Source: Chlorobiota bacterium
GTDB lineage: Bacteria > Bacteroidota > Bacteroidia > Bacteroidales > Marinilabiliaceae
Assembly: GCA_013153405.1 (NCBI GenBank)
Contig: JAADEM010000017.1
Span: 1 to 41,062, forward strand
Length of the DNA stretch: 41,062 nucleotides
Direction of reading: 5' to 3'
Below are positions 1 to 8,909 of the stretch, in pieces; position 1 is the stretch's first letter, and every line of letters begins with the position of its first letter. The position numbers and the translations under genes are program-made. The notes beneath the pieces are model-generated. The model was given only the letters and a program-made list of their open reading frames with translations. It ran no database searches and was not told where the DNA came from.

Positions 1-91
1 CATCGCGATGACGCTGATGTTCCGTCATTTACTCATTATGCCCCAAAATTTGGGGTGAATTCTCGGAATGACGACTTTTTGGACATCCTCT
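1..91 (+). repeat. Dispersed intergenic repeat, copy R1 (5' end cut by window)
   Basis: This copy shares near-identical blocks with R2b (about 8257-8422) and R3 (31719-31911): a CATCGC..TGACG block, CGTCATTTACTCATTATGCC, a near-palindromic CCCCAAAATTTGGGG hairpin (41-55), and an end block at 63-91 finishing in ACTTTTTGGACATCCTC. The 29 bases at 63-91 recur exactly, reverse-complemented, at 40940-40968. Confidence 0.8.
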
Positions 92-142
92 CTCTGAAAG
101 CCGTTAAAAATTTCTAAAACAATATTATTTAGCAACGGCATA

Positions 143-172
143 TTGCAATAAATAAAATATTACCTATCTTTG
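143..172 (+). promoter_or_regulatory. Bacteroidota-type promoter for rpsO
   Basis: A TATCTTTG box at 165-172 matches the Bacteroidota -7 consensus TAnnTTTG exactly. A TTG at 143-145 lies 19 bases upstream, as expected for the -33 element. The start codon of rpsO follows 25 bases after the -7 box. Confidence 0.7.
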
Positions 173-197
173 CACCCGCAATTTAAATATATTAATA

Positions 198-467
198 ATG
201 TACTTGACAAAAGAGAAAAAACAGGAAATCTTCGAGAAGTACGGGAAGTCTAATACTGATACTGGGTCACCAGAAGCCCAGATAGCATTATTTTCCTACC
301 GTATCTTGCATTTGACCGAACACCTGAAGTCAAATAAAAAAGATTATAGTACAGAGTATGCTCTGAAAAAAATGGTAGGTAAGCGCCGTAGATTACTCGA
401 TTATCTGAAAGCTAAGGATATTGAGCGATACAGAAAAATTATCGCAGAACTTGGCATTCGTAAGTAA
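198..467 (+). CDS. rpsO: 30S ribosomal protein S15
   Basis: The 89-residue product has the usual S15 length and the full family signature: a helical N-terminus (TKEKKQEIFEKYGK), the TGSPEAQIALFSYRI segment, HLKSNKKDYST and the basic GKRRRLLDYLK region that contacts 16S rRNA helix 22 and the S6-S18 platform. It is a cytoplasmic primary-binding protein of the small subunit. A consensus promoter lies just upstream and a strong terminator just downstream (485-521), so it looks monocistronic. The neighbour is pnp, the classic rpsO-pnp order of bacteria; here pnp has its own promoter. Confidence 0.98.
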   Translation: MYLTKEKKQEIFEKYGKSNTDTGSPEAQIALFSYRILHLTEHLKSNKKDYSTEYALKKMVGKRRRLLDYLKAKDIERYRKIIAELGIRK

Positions 468-484
468 GAAACTTAACATCATTG

Positions 485-521
485 AAAAGAGGCAATCCGA
501 ATTAACCGGGTTGCCTCTTTT
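485..521 (+). terminator. Rho-independent terminator after rpsO
   Basis: The stem AAAAGAGGCAA pairs with TTGCCTCTTTT across a short loop that can extend pairing through CCG/CGG. It is followed by a T-rich tract (TTTTCTTTTT). It lies 17 bases after the rpsO stop codon. Confidence 0.9.
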
Positions 522-594
522 CTTTTTAACAACTATTAAATATCAGTCTTTTAAAATTTATCTGGACTATTTATAATATTCTGAGGATATTGCA

Positions 595-602
595 TATCTT
601 TG
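595..602 (+). promoter_or_regulatory. -7 box of the pnp promoter
   Basis: TATCTTTG at 595-602 is an exact TAnnTTTG match and identical to the box upstream of rpsO. The -33 region is only weakly conserved (a T-rich stretch near 570). The pnp start codon is 31 bases downstream of the box. Confidence 0.6.
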
Positions 603-633
603 AACGTTTTAAAAAAGTAATAAGAAAATAATT

Positions 634-2772
634 ATGATTAAACCAATTGAAAAGGTAATCGACCTGGGTGATGGTCGCACAATTACCATTGAAACAGGAA
701 AACTGGCCAAGCAGGCCGACGGTTCTGTTGTAGTAAAGATGGGTAACACGTATCTGCTGGCTACAGTAGTTTCAGCAAAAGAAGCAAAAGAAGATGTTGA
801 TTTCATGCCGCTTTCGGTAGAATATAAAGAGAAATTTGCGGCAGCAGGACGTTTCCCGGGAGGATTCCTTAAACGGGAAGCTCGTCCGTCTGATAATGAA
901 ATTCTGGTTTCACGCCTGGTCGACAGGGCTCTTCGCCCATTGTTCCCCGAAGACTACCACGCTGAAACATTTGTAACTATAAATCTTGTATCGGCTGATA
1001 CTGAAATTATGCCCGATGCACTTGCCGGACTTGCAGCTTCTGCTGCTCTGGCTGTTTCCGATATACCTTTCCACGGACCTATATCCGAAGTTCGTGTTGG
1101 AAGAATTAACGGTGAATTCAAGGTAAACCCCACCGTTTCGGAAATGGAGAATGCCGACCTCGACATTATCGTTGGTGCTACTTTCGACAACATTTTGATG
1201 GTGGAAGGAGAAATGGATGAAGTTTCTGAAGCTGAACTTCTCGAAGCAATGAAAATTGCACACGATGCCATCAAGGTACAATGTAAAGCACAGATGGAAC
1301 TGGCCGAAATGGTTGGCTCAACCGAAAAACGTGAATACAACCACGAAGAAAATGACGAAGAGCTTCGCAAAAAAATATGGGATGCCACATACGATAAAGT
1401 GTACGAAATTGCAAAAGCCGGAAATCCTGACAAGCATGCTCGTAAAGCCGCTTTCGACGCTGTTCGCGATGAATTTATAGAAGCTAACTACGGCGAAGAG
1501 GATGAAATTCCGACAAACCTTATTCACAAATACTACCACGATGTTGAGAAAGAAGCTGTTCGCAGAGTAATACTGGACGAAGCAATACGCCTCGACGGTC
1601 GTAAAACAAACGAGATTCGTCCAATCTGGTGCGAAGTAGGCTATCTGCCAGGACCTCACGGCTCAAGTATCTTTACTCGTGGTGAGACACAATCTCTTAC
1701 AACAGTTACTCTGGGAACCAAGCTCGACGAGAAAATTGTGGATGAAGTTATGATACAGGGATCCGACAGGTTCCTCCTTCATTACAACTTCCCTCCATTC
1801 TCAACCGGCGACGCACGTCCTGCACGCGGAGTAAGCCGTCGTGAAGTGGGGCACGGAAACCTTGCTCACAGAGCCCTTAAAGGAATGATCCCTGACGAAT
1901 TCCCTTATGTGGTTCGTGTTGTTTCCGACATTCTTGAATCGAACGGATCATCATCAATGGCCACTGTATGTGCAGGCACACTTGCCCTGATGGATGCCGG
2001 TGTTCAGATTAAAAAACCTGTTTCGGGTATTGCAATGGGACTTATTACCGATCCTAAAACCGGCCAGTATGCTGTTCTTTCCGACATACTTGGAGATGAA
2101 GACCATCTTGGCGATATGGACTTTAAGGTAACAGGAACAAAAGATGGTATTACTGCCACCCAGATGGATATCAAAGTCGACGGCCTGTCATATGAGATAC
2201 TTGAAAAAGCACTCAACCAGGCTAAAGAAGGACGTATGCATATCCTCGGCAAGATGCTTGAGACATTAAGCGAACCGCGCAATGACTATAAAGCACACGC
2301 TCCTCGTATCATATCCATTAAAATACCTAAAGATATGATTGGTTCTGTTATCGGACCCGGTGGTAAAATAATTCAGGAGATTCAGGCAACAACCGATACA
2401 ACCATCACAATCGAAGAGGAAGGGAATTACGGTAAAGTATCAATCTCTGCATCTAATCTTGATGCTATCACAGCTGCTGAAAATAAGGTAAAGGCCATCG
2501 TTGCCGTTCCTGAAGTTGGAGAAGTATACAAAGGAAAAGTTAAATCCATAGTTCCTTTCGGAGCATTTATTGAAATATTACCGGGAAAAGACGGGCTGCT
2601 GCACATATCTGAAATAGAATGGCGCCGTCTCGAAAAAGTGGAAGACGTTCTGAAAGAAGGAGAAGAAATAGAAGTAAAACTTATTGATATCGATCAACGT
2701 ACAGGTAAGTTAAAACTTTCCAGAAAAGTATTGCTTCCCCGTCCGGAAAGAAAAAAAGACAACAACAAATAA
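634..2772 (+). CDS. pnp: Polyribonucleotide nucleotidyltransferase (PNPase)
   Basis: PNPase degrades RNA 3' to 5' phosphorolytically, releasing nucleoside diphosphates, as a cytoplasmic trimer. The 712-residue length is typical. Order of domains: first RNase PH-like domain ([20 protein letters not shown] near residues 70-90), helical linker, second RNase PH domain with the catalytic [10 protein letters not shown] motif near residue 493, KH domain with GPGGK near 571, and a C-terminal S1 domain starting near 628 ([20 protein letters not shown]). A basic, lysine-rich tail ends the protein. It has its own promoter and a terminator at 2795-2826. Identification is certain from the motifs and the rpsO neighbourhood. 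Confidence 0.98.
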   Translation: MIKPIEKVIDLGDGRTITIETGKLAKQADGSVVVKMGNTYLLATVVSAKEAKEDVDFMPLSVEYKEKFAAAGRFPGGFLKREARPSDNEILVSRLVDRALRPLFPEDYHAETFVTINLVSADTEIMPDALAGLAASAALAVSDIPFHGPISEVRVGRINGEFKVNPTVSEMENADLDIIVGATFDNILMVEGEMDEVSEAELLEAMKIAHDAIKVQCKAQMELAEMVGSTEKREYNHEENDEELRKKIWDATYDKVYEIAKAGNPDKHARKAAFDAVRDEFIEANYGEEDEIPTNLIHKYYHDVEKEAVRRVILDEAIRLDGRKTNEIRPIWCEVGYLPGPHGSSIFTRGETQSLTTVTLGTKLDEKIVDEVMIQGSDRFLLHYNFPPFSTGDARPARGVSRREVGHGNLAHRALKGMIPDEFPYVVRVVSDILESNGSSSMATVCAGTLALMDAGVQIKKPVSGIAMGLITDPKTGQYAVLSDILGDEDHLGDMDFKVTGTKDGITATQMDIKVDGLSYEILEKALNQAKEGRMHILGKMLETLSEPRNDYKAHAPRIISIKIPKDMIGSVIGPGGKIIQEIQATTDTTITIEEEGNYGKVSISASNLDAITAAENKVKAIVAVPEVGEVYKGKVKSIVPFGAFIEILPGKDGLLHISEIEWRRLEKVEDVLKEGEEIEVKLIDIDQRTGKLKLSRKVLLPRPERKKDNNK

Positions 2773-2794
2773 TGATTGTCAGAAATATTGAATC

Positions 2795-2826
2795 AGGACT
2801 GTCCAAAACCGGGCAGTCCTTTTTTG
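2795..2826 (+). terminator. Rho-independent terminator after pnp
   Basis: AGGACTG (2795-2801) pairs with CAGTCCT (2814-2820), and a run of Ts follows. It lies 22 bases after the pnp stop. Confidence 0.85.
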
Positions 2827-2835
2827 TATTATTCC

Positions 2836-2856
2836 TATGAAAATACTATTTTCATA
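2836..2856. promoter_or_regulatory. Perfect 9-bp inverted repeat upstream of a three-gene operon
   Basis: TATGAAAAT and ATTTTCATA are exact reverse complements separated by ACT. The element sits 23 bases before the start codon of the gene at 2879 and just after the pnp terminator, where the promoter of the operon should be. It could be an operator for a dimeric regulator. It is AT-rich, so chance is possible. Confidence 0.35.
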
Positions 2857-2878
2857 AAAATAAATTCCGTATTACATT

Positions 2879-3358
2879 ATGACGAAACAGGAAGCTACAG
2901 ATAAAATAAACAAACAACTGGAAGGCATTCCCAGAGCAGAGATACGTGCTGTAAATTTATCGGTACTGCCTCGTCTTGTCGGTGCCTTAAACGAACGTTC
3001 GGCAACATGTTCCGAATGTGCTGAACTTCACGACCAAAGTTTATCATATGTAAACGACGTGGTTAAAATCCTGAGAGGCCCGTCAGCATACCGTGAAAAA
3101 TTCGAGGCTTTTGTCACCAGTGCCTTTATGCACCTTAATCACGATCATTATACAGTACCCAAAGGAAGAATACTATCTGTTTCCGTATTAACGGGGATGC
3201 TGCTCGGGTTTAGTTTTGCTATATTACTCAGCTACTTTTTCGAAAATAAAAATATGATAGGTTACGGAACTCTTGGATGGGTTATAGGAGTTACCGGCGG
3301 ATATGCCGTAGGAAAATTTCGGGAAAAACAATTGAAAAAAGAAAACAGATTATTTTAA
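2879..3358 (+). CDS. Small membrane protein of unknown function
   Basis: I do not recognise a named family. The 159-residue product has a soluble N-terminal half of about 95 residues with a CSEC motif (a C-x2-C pair, with ELH after it). This is followed by two predicted transmembrane helices (about residues 100-123 and 129-150, the second glycine-rich) and a basic tail KFREKQLKKENRLF. The charge pattern suggests a hairpin in the inner membrane with both ends cytoplasmic. The soluble half may be a zinc- or redox-active region, but only one CxxC is seen. It is the first gene of a tight group: the prolyl oligopeptidase follows after 18 bases. No function is claimed. Confidence 0.8.
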   Translation: MTKQEATDKINKQLEGIPRAEIRAVNLSVLPRLVGALNERSATCSECAELHDQSLSYVNDVVKILRGPSAYREKFEAFVTSAFMHLNHDHYTVPKGRILSVSVLTGMLLGFSFAILLSYFFENKNMIGYGTLGWVIGVTGGYAVGKFREKQLKKENRLF

Positions 3359-3376
3359 CTCCATAAAAACAAGATT

Positions 3377-5503
3377 ATGAAAAACATATCCCTTTTAACA
3401 ATCTTTTCAGCATTAATCCTGTTTTTAAGCGGCTGCAACAATAACAAACCGCTGAAATATCCGGAAGCCAAAAGAGTGGATACAATTGACACCTATTTCG
3501 GACATAAAGTTGCCGATCCATACAGATGGCTCGAAGACGACAACTCCGAAGAGACTAAAAAGTGGGTGACAGAAGAAAATAAAGTAACCGAAAACTACCT
3601 GAAAAAAATCCTGTTTCGTAAAAAAATAGAGAAACGTCTGAAACAAATATGGAATTACGAAAGAAGATCAGCACCATGGAAAGACGGAGGATTATACTTT
3701 TATACTAAAAATAACGGTTTGCAAAACCAAAGTGTGTTCTATATGATGAAGACACTTAACAGTGAACCTGAAATTATCCTCGACCCAAATAAGCTTTCTA
3801 AAGACGGAACTGTAGCCGTTAATGCTTTTGCCGTATCCGACGACGGCAAGTATCTGGGCTATGGTATTTCCCGCGGAGGTTCCGACTGGAGAGAATTTTA
3901 CATACGTAACATCGAAACAAAAACAGATCTTGACGATCATCTTAAATGGATAAAATTTTCGGAAATCTCGTGGTACAAAGACGGCTTTTTTTACACCAGA
4001 TATCCGGAACCGGCAAAAGGCGATGAACTGAAAGCAGCAAATCTGAATGCCAAAATTTATTATCACAAGACAGGTACACCACAATCCGAAGATGAATTAA
4101 TTTACGAAGACAAGAAACATCCCGAATGGGGTTTTAGCGCACAGGTAACCGACGACAATCAGTTCCTGATTATATATGCCACAAAATCTACCAGTGGCAA
4201 TGCTCTATACTATAAACGACTGGGAGTAAAGAATGCACCATTGGTGAAAATCATAGAGAACTTTGACAATGATTACAACGTTATCGATCATCGTAAAGGT
4301 AAATTCCTGATACTAACAAACAACAAAGCACCTAAATACAGACTTGTCAGTGTTGATATTAATACCCGGAACTATGACAACTGGAATGATGTTATTCCTG
4401 AATCAGACACAGATGTCCTTATGAATGTTTCTGTAATTAACAATAAACTTATCGCCAACTATCAGAAGGATGCCCATTCACAAATACTTGTCTTTGATGA
4501 TAACGGTAAGTTTCTTCACGATGTAAAACTGCCCGGACCCGGAACCGTATATGGTTTCAGCGGAGAAAAAAACGACACTGTTACTTTCTACACTTTTTCA
4601 TCATACACATATCCTAATGTCATATACAGGTATAATCCGGATAAAAACATATCGAAGCTTTATTACAAAACAAACATAGACTTCAGTATTGATGATTATG
4701 AAACCAAACAGGTTTTTTACAAAAGCAAAGACGGAACCCGCATTCCGATGTTTATAGTTCATAAGAAAGGCCTGGAATTAAACGGAAACAACCCTACATG
4801 GCTGTACGGATACGGAGGCTTCAACATCAGTCTTACACCTAGGTTTGATGTAAGAAGACTTGTATGGCTTGAAAACGGAGGTGTATTTGCAGTAGCAAAT
4901 CTCCGGGGCGGAGGCGAATATGGTGAAATATGGCACAGATCCGGTACAAAGATGAACAAGCAAAACGTTTTTGACGATTTCATATACGCAGCCAAATATT
5001 TAATCAGTAACAATTATACAAACCCCGACAAATTGGTTATTCAGGGCGGATCAAACGGGGGCCTTCTGATCGGAGCCGTAGTAAACCAAAGACCCGATCT
5101 TTTCAGAGTTGCACTTCCGGCTGTTGGAGTTATGGACATGCTGCGATACCAGAATTTCACCATTGGCAGGTACTGGGCTGCCGATTACGGAACAAGTTCC
5201 GACAGTGAGGATATGTTCAAATATCTGTATAGTTACTCACCCTTGCACAACATAAAGCCCGATGTGGAATACCCTTCGGTTATGGTTACCACTGCCGATC
5301 ATGACGACAGAGTTGTTCCTGCTCATTCGTTCAAGTACATAGCAACACTGCAACACACCTACAAAGGTAAACATCCGGTACTTATACGAATAGAAACCGA
5401 TGCCGGACACGGTGCAGGTAAATCAATGGAAAAATCAATTGAAGAGTGGGCTGACCTGTACTCTTTTGCATTTTATGAACTCGGCATAAAACCCAAATAT
5501 TAA
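3377..5503 (+). CDS. Prolyl oligopeptidase family serine peptidase (S9A), lipoprotein
   Basis: This enzyme cleaves short peptides after proline. The N-terminus has an SPase II signal ending in LSGC (Cys20), so it is predicted to be a lipid-anchored envelope protein, as in other Bacteroidota S9A peptidases. The order is the S9 N-terminal segment (YPEAKRVDTIDTYFGHKVADPYRWLED), a seven-bladed beta-propeller (about 70-420) and an alpha/beta-hydrolase domain (about 440-705). The catalytic triad is visible: Ser559 in GGSNGG, the Asp within DHDDRVVP (641-648) and His678 in DAGHGAGK. The length of 708 fits the family. It lies 14 bases before the deoxynucleoside kinase and is probably cotranscribed with it; a role in peptide use fits the amino-acid catabolic cluster elsewhere in the window (inference). 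Confidence 0.95.
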   Translation: MKNISLLTIFSALILFLSGCNNNKPLKYPEAKRVDTIDTYFGHKVADPYRWLEDDNSEETKKWVTEENKVTENYLKKILFRKKIEKRLKQIWNYERRSAPWKDGGLYFYTKNNGLQNQSVFYMMKTLNSEPEIILDPNKLSKDGTVAVNAFAVSDDGKYLGYGISRGGSDWREFYIRNIETKTDLDDHLKWIKFSEISWYKDGFFYTRYPEPAKGDELKAANLNAKIYYHKTGTPQSEDELIYEDKKHPEWGFSAQVTDDNQFLIIYATKSTSGNALYYKRLGVKNAPLVKIIENFDNDYNVIDHRKGKFLILTNNKAPKYRLVSVDINTRNYDNWNDVIPESDTDVLMNVSVINNKLIANYQKDAHSQILVFDDNGKFLHDVKLPGPGTVYGFSGEKNDTVTFYTFSSYTYPNVIYRYNPDKNISKLYYKTNIDFSIDDYETKQVFYKSKDGTRIPMFIVHKKGLELNGNNPTWLYGYGGFNISLTPRFDVRRLVWLENGGVFAVANLRGGGEYGEIWHRSGTKMNKQNVFDDFIYAAKYLISNNYTNPDKLVIQGGSNGGLLIGAVVNQRPDLFRVALPAVGVMDMLRYQNFTIGRYWAADYGTSSDSEDMFKYLYSYSPLHNIKPDVEYPSVMVTTADHDDRVVPAHSFKYIATLQHTYKGKHPVLIRIETDAGHGAGKSMEKSIEEWADLYSFAFYELGIKPKY

Positions 5504-5517
5504 AACACAGGATTTCT

Positions 5518-6171
5518 ATGTTCGAGGAAAAAGAATTCATTGTTATTGAGGGAAATATAGGTGCAGGAAAAACCACTTTGGCACGCATGGTTGCCGACGA
5601 TTTTAATGCACGCTTAATACTTGAAACGTTTGAAGATAACCCTTTTCTTCCAAAGTTTTATCACGACAGGGAAAGATACGCTTTCCCTGTCGAACTGTCT
5701 TTTCTTGCAGCACGTTACAAACAATTAAAGGATGAAATACAGGACAAAGACCTTTTTCATTCTCTTACCATAGCGGATTATCATTTCCTGAAATCCCTGA
5801 TATTCGCAAAAGAGACTTTATCGGGTGACGAATTCCGCCTTTATCGTCAGTTGTTTGATATAATATATGAAATGGTGCCGGTTCCCGATCTTTATGTCTA
5901 CATACACCGACCGGTAGATACCTTACTAAAATTCATTGCAAAACGCGGCCGGGATTACGAAAGAGAGATTGACGCAGAATATCTTAAAGGATTACAGGAT
6001 GGCTACTTCAGGTTTTTCAAAGAACATCCCGACATGAAGATACTAATAATCAACGTAGAAGACCTGGATTTTGAAAACAACAAACAGGTTTACCGCAGTT
6101 TGCTCGATTTAATAGCAGAAGAGTATCCTAAAGGTATAACTTACAGGAATATGATTGGAAATAAACAATAA
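5518..6171 (+). CDS. Deoxynucleoside kinase (dNK/dGK family)
   Basis: It phosphorylates deoxynucleosides for the salvage pathway in the cytoplasm. The P-loop GNIGAGKTT is at residues 12-20. The dNK-type substrate segment DYHFLKSLIFAKETL and the lid-like RGRDYE region near residue 142 are present, and the 217-residue length matches bacterial deoxyadenosine/deoxyguanosine kinases. Which base is preferred cannot be told from sequence. It is the third gene of the group starting at 2879 and is followed by a non-coding stretch with a new promoter for the next gene. In many Bacteroidota this kinase is found near folK, which is absent here. Confidence 0.9.
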   Translation: MFEEKEFIVIEGNIGAGKTTLARMVADDFNARLILETFEDNPFLPKFYHDRERYAFPVELSFLAARYKQLKDEIQDKDLFHSLTIADYHFLKSLIFAKETLSGDEFRLYRQLFDIIYEMVPVPDLYVYIHRPVDTLLKFIAKRGRDYEREIDAEYLKGLQDGYFRFFKEHPDMKILIINVEDLDFENNKQVYRSLLDLIAEEYPKGITYRNMIGNKQ

Positions 6172-6238
6172 TTTCATTAAATTGTTAAAAATATTGATTT
6201 GAAAGGATAAAATGATTTTTTATATACCGCAGAATATC

Positions 6239-6246
6239 TATCTTTG
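6239..6246 (+). promoter_or_regulatory. -7 box for the lipoprotein gene at 6339
   Basis: TATCTTTG is an exact TAnnTTTG match, with a T-rich block about 18-20 bases upstream. The untranslated leader would be long (about 85 bases) and AT-rich, a common arrangement for highly expressed Bacteroidota genes. Confidence 0.6.
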
Positions 6247-6338
6247 TAATAATTAAAACATATTTTTATTTTTTCAAAACATTATTAAATTTGTAAAATA
6301 ATTAAGATTAGTTCAAAAACAATAATTGGATAAACATT

Positions 6339-8063
6339 ATGAAAAAAACAAGAATCAATCTCATTGCTACCGTTGCGCTTGCCATCGTACTTGCCAGCTG
6401 CTCCGGTTTAGACAAAATGAAAAAGAAAGCTGAAGAAGTCAATTATACAGTAACCCCCGAAGTGTTGGAAATGCATGGAGGCAAAGTTGATGTTACTGTA
6501 AAAGTTCAGATTCCTGAAAAGTACTTCGATAAAAAAGTTACAATTGAAGCAACACCGGTATTGGTTTACGATGGTGGTGAAACAGCTTTCGATCCTTACA
6601 CCCTTCAAGGTGAATCAGTAGACGGAAATGCTAAAGTTATTTCATACACTAACGGAGGAAGCTTCACTTATACAGGATCTGTTCCTTACAATGAAAACAT
6701 GAGAGTTTCTGATCTTGTTGTAAGAGTTAAAGCTAGTAAAGGTGATCAGACTATGGAATTTGATCCTAAAAAGATTGCTGACGGTGTGGAATCTACTCCT
6801 GCTCTGGTTGCTGACAAGGCTGCTAAAACAGTTATCGGAAAAGATCACTTTCAACGTATAATTCCTGAACAAAAAGCTGCTCAGATCTTTTTCATTATTC
6901 AAAGAGCTAATCTTAGAGGTTCAGAACTTACAAAAGATGAGGTTAAACAACTGAACGAATACATTAAAGAGGTTAAGGCTGCTGAAAATAAAGAATTCAA
7001 GGGTGTAAAGATCTCTGCTTATGCTTCTCCTGACGGCCCGATGGAGCTTAACACCGACCTTGCTGCCGAACGTGAAAAAAACACACAGAAATATCTTGCC
7101 AAACAACTTAAGAAAGCTGAAGTTGAAGAAGCTAAAGACGAGAATTTCTACAACGTAAAGAGTACTCCTGAAGACTGGGAAGGATTTAAGGAGCTTATGG
7201 AAAAATCAAACATCCAGGACAAAGAACTTATCCTTCGTGTTCTTTCAATGTACAGCGATCCTGAAGTACGTGAGCGTGAGATTAAGAATATGTCAGCTAC
7301 ATTTAAAGTACTTGCTGAAGAGATTCTTCCTAAACTTCGTCGTTCTAAATTTGCTGTAAATGTTGATGTAATTGGAAAATCAGACGAAGAACTCAGTAAG
7401 CTTGCTCTTTCTAATCCTTCAGAACTCGACCTTGAAGAGCTTCTTTACGCAGCAACTTTAACTGACAATCTTGACGATCAGCTTTCTATTTACAAAGCTG
7501 CAGCCAACAAATATCCCAAGTGCTGGAGAGCTGAAAATAATGTAGGTGTTGTTCTTTACGAAAAAGGAGACCTGGAAGGTGCTAAAGCTGCTTTTGAAAA
7601 AGCAAATTCTCTAAAATCAGGTGTACCTGAAATAAACAACAACCTTGGTGTTATTGCACTTCGCGAAGGAGATATGGATAAAGCTGAAGAGTATTTCGGA
7701 AATGCAGCAGGTGCAGGCGATGCTCTTGACAACAACCTTGGAATTGTAGCTATACACAAAGGAGATTATGATGCTGCTATCCGCTATTTCGGAAATTCAG
7801 CTAACTGCAATGCAGCCTTGGCTAAAATTCTTGCTAAGCAATATGATGCAGCATTATCAACACTTAATGCCATTACTAAAGAAACTGGTCTTAAGTATTA
7901 CCTGAAAGCTATCGTTGGAGCCAAAACTGGTGACTCTGATATGATGTTTGAAGCATTACGCAAATCAACTGAACTTGACGCTAAATACAAGAAACTTGCT
8001 GCTACTGATGTAGTATTTGCCAAGTATTTCGAAGATCCTACTTTCAAGTCTATCGTTCAGTAA
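6339..8063 (+). CDS. Lipoprotein with OmpA-like segment and TPR repeats
   Basis: The 574-residue product begins with a clear SPase II signal ending in LASC (Cys21). An N-terminal all-beta part (about 35-160) is followed by a segment with an OmpA/peptidoglycan-binding-like signature, KISAYASPDGPMELN near residue 225 with the AERE..TQKYL helix. A charged helical region comes next, and then at least three TPR-like units between about 385 and 490 (for example AENNVGVVLYEKGDLEGAKAAFEKA). It probably sits in the outer membrane facing the periplasm and contacts peptidoglycan or partner proteins (inference). Codon use is strongly biased to GCT, GTT and CTT compared with neighbours, which suggests high expression. 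Its own promoter and terminator make it monocistronic. The exact family is not known to me. Confidence 0.85.
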   Translation: MKKTRINLIATVALAIVLASCSGLDKMKKKAEEVNYTVTPEVLEMHGGKVDVTVKVQIPEKYFDKKVTIEATPVLVYDGGETAFDPYTLQGESVDGNAKVISYTNGGSFTYTGSVPYNENMRVSDLVVRVKASKGDQTMEFDPKKIADGVESTPALVADKAAKTVIGKDHFQRIIPEQKAAQIFFIIQRANLRGSELTKDEVKQLNEYIKEVKAAENKEFKGVKISAYASPDGPMELNTDLAAEREKNTQKYLAKQLKKAEVEEAKDENFYNVKSTPEDWEGFKELMEKSNIQDKELILRVLSMYSDPEVREREIKNMSATFKVLAEEILPKLRRSKFAVNVDVIGKSDEELSKLALSNPSELDLEELLYAATLTDNLDDQLSIYKAAANKYPKCWRAENNVGVVLYEKGDLEGAKAAFEKANSLKSGVPEINNNLGVIALREGDMDKAEEYFGNAAGAGDALDNNLGIVAIHKGDYDAAIRYFGNSANCNAALAKILAKQYDAALSTLNAITKETGLKYYLKAIVGAKTGDSDMMFEALRKSTELDAKYKKLAATDVVFAKYFEDPTFKSIVQ

Positions 8064-8081
8064 TAAATACTAACAACTAAT

Positions 8082-8113
8082 AAAAAAGGCAACTCAAATG
8101 AGTTGCCTTTTTT
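8082..8113 (+). terminator. Strong terminator after the OmpA/TPR lipoprotein
   Basis: AAAAAAGGCAACTC pairs perfectly with GAGTTGCCTTTTTT around an AAAT loop, a 14-bp stem with a T tract. Flanking A and T runs make it potentially active in both directions. Confidence 0.95.
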
Positions 8114-8123
8114 ATTTCCATTC

Positions 8124-8221
8124 AGGCAGGATTCTTCGCTCACGCTCATCGCAGTGACGAGAATGTTTCGTCATTTCCTCATTATGCCTCAAAAATTTGG
8201 GCTGAAATCTACCAATGACGG
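8124..8221 (+). repeat. Dispersed intergenic repeat, copy R2a
   Basis: It carries the block ATTCTTCGCT..CGCTCATCGCAGTGACGAGAATGTTTCG, then CTCATTATGCC and an AAAATTTGGGCTGAA hairpin remnant. It lacks the ACTTTTTGGAC end present in R1, R2b, R3 and R4. It lies head to tail with R2b in the gap between two convergent genes. Confidence 0.8.
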
Positions 8222-8256
8222 AATTGCTTAAGATACTGACTGGCAACTAGACTTGT

Positions 8257-8422
8257 GCGTCATTGCGAACCCCATTATGGGGTGAAGCAATCCCCGGTAA
8301 AAGGGAGACTGCTTCTTCGCTAGCGCTCATCGCAGTGACGAGAATGTTTCGTCATATCCTCATTATGCCTTAAAAATCTGGGGTGAATTCTCGCAATGAT
8401 TTCGTGTTATACTTTTTGGACC
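8257..8422 (+). repeat. Dispersed intergenic repeat, copy R2b
   Basis: It starts with GCGTCATTGCGAACCCC, pairs ATTGCGAACCCC with GGGGTGAAGCAAT, then carries the GGGAGACTGCTTCTTCGCTA block shared with R3. It continues through CTCATTATGCC and GGGGTGAATTCTCGCAATGA and ends in ATACTTTTTGGACC. It is the fullest copy in the window. Confidence 0.85.
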
Positions 8423-8657
8423 ATTCCCAGGTGAAATACTCTGCATCTGTTTACATATCCAGTTTTATTTAAACTTAATAACAGTAACAAACTCAAAACA
8501 GTCATTAGAAAACGACATCATCACAAACCCCAACCCTCCATCGGATTAATTATTCATACCCTAAACCGGAGAACTGAAGAATCAGGATTCCACAAAACAG
8601 TCTGATTAAATGATTCGCAACTTTAGCAGCAGACAAAACATATAAACTTACTGACCC
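8423..8657. other. Non-coding stretch, no gene seen
   Basis: This AT-rich stretch has no plausible open reading frame on either strand. The only structure noted is the hairpin at its right border (8658-8703), which has no annotated gene upstream to terminate and might end a short untranslated RNA. A weak -7-like CAACTTTAG lies near 8618. Confidence 0.5.
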
Positions 8658-8703
8658 AAAGGGCTATTTTAATTGTTTTACAATTTTAACAGCCCTTTTT
8701 TGA
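8658..8703 (+). terminator. Orphan terminator-like hairpin
   Basis: AAAGGGCT (8658-8665) pairs with AGCCCTTT (8691-8698), with an inner AATTG/CAATT stem, followed by a T run. The nearest upstream gene already has its own terminator at 8082-8113, so this one may belong to an unannotated transcript. Confidence 0.55.
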
Positions 8704-8763
8704 ACTTTAAACACACCATTTCCACCTTACATTTCTAATTTACTGCCATCATATTTAATTGTA

Positions 8764-8806
8764 ATAAAAATGCGGATTCCGAACCATTGAGTTCTGAATC
8801 CGCATT
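8764..8806 (-). terminator. Terminator of the nuclease gene (minus strand)
   Basis: AATGCGGATTC (8769-8779) pairs with GAATCCGCATT (8796-8806), with an inner GAAC/GTTC extension. Read on the minus strand the hairpin is followed by TTTTTATTAC. It lies about 100 bases beyond the stop codon of the minus-strand gene at 8910. Confidence 0.85.
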
Positions 8807-8909
8807 GAAGTTTCATAATCTGCCATCCGGTAATTATATATTGCTTACCGGCGATGTCTGCAGAACTTCACACCATCTAAAAGTAAAAGTTCACAACATC
8901 GTAAAATTT

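Noticed and set aside
910..1433. Open frames on the minus strand inside pnp (123 and 159 codons)
   Set aside because: They are antisense shadows of pnp with Ser/Phe-rich composition and no promoter, ribosome-binding site or recognisable motif.
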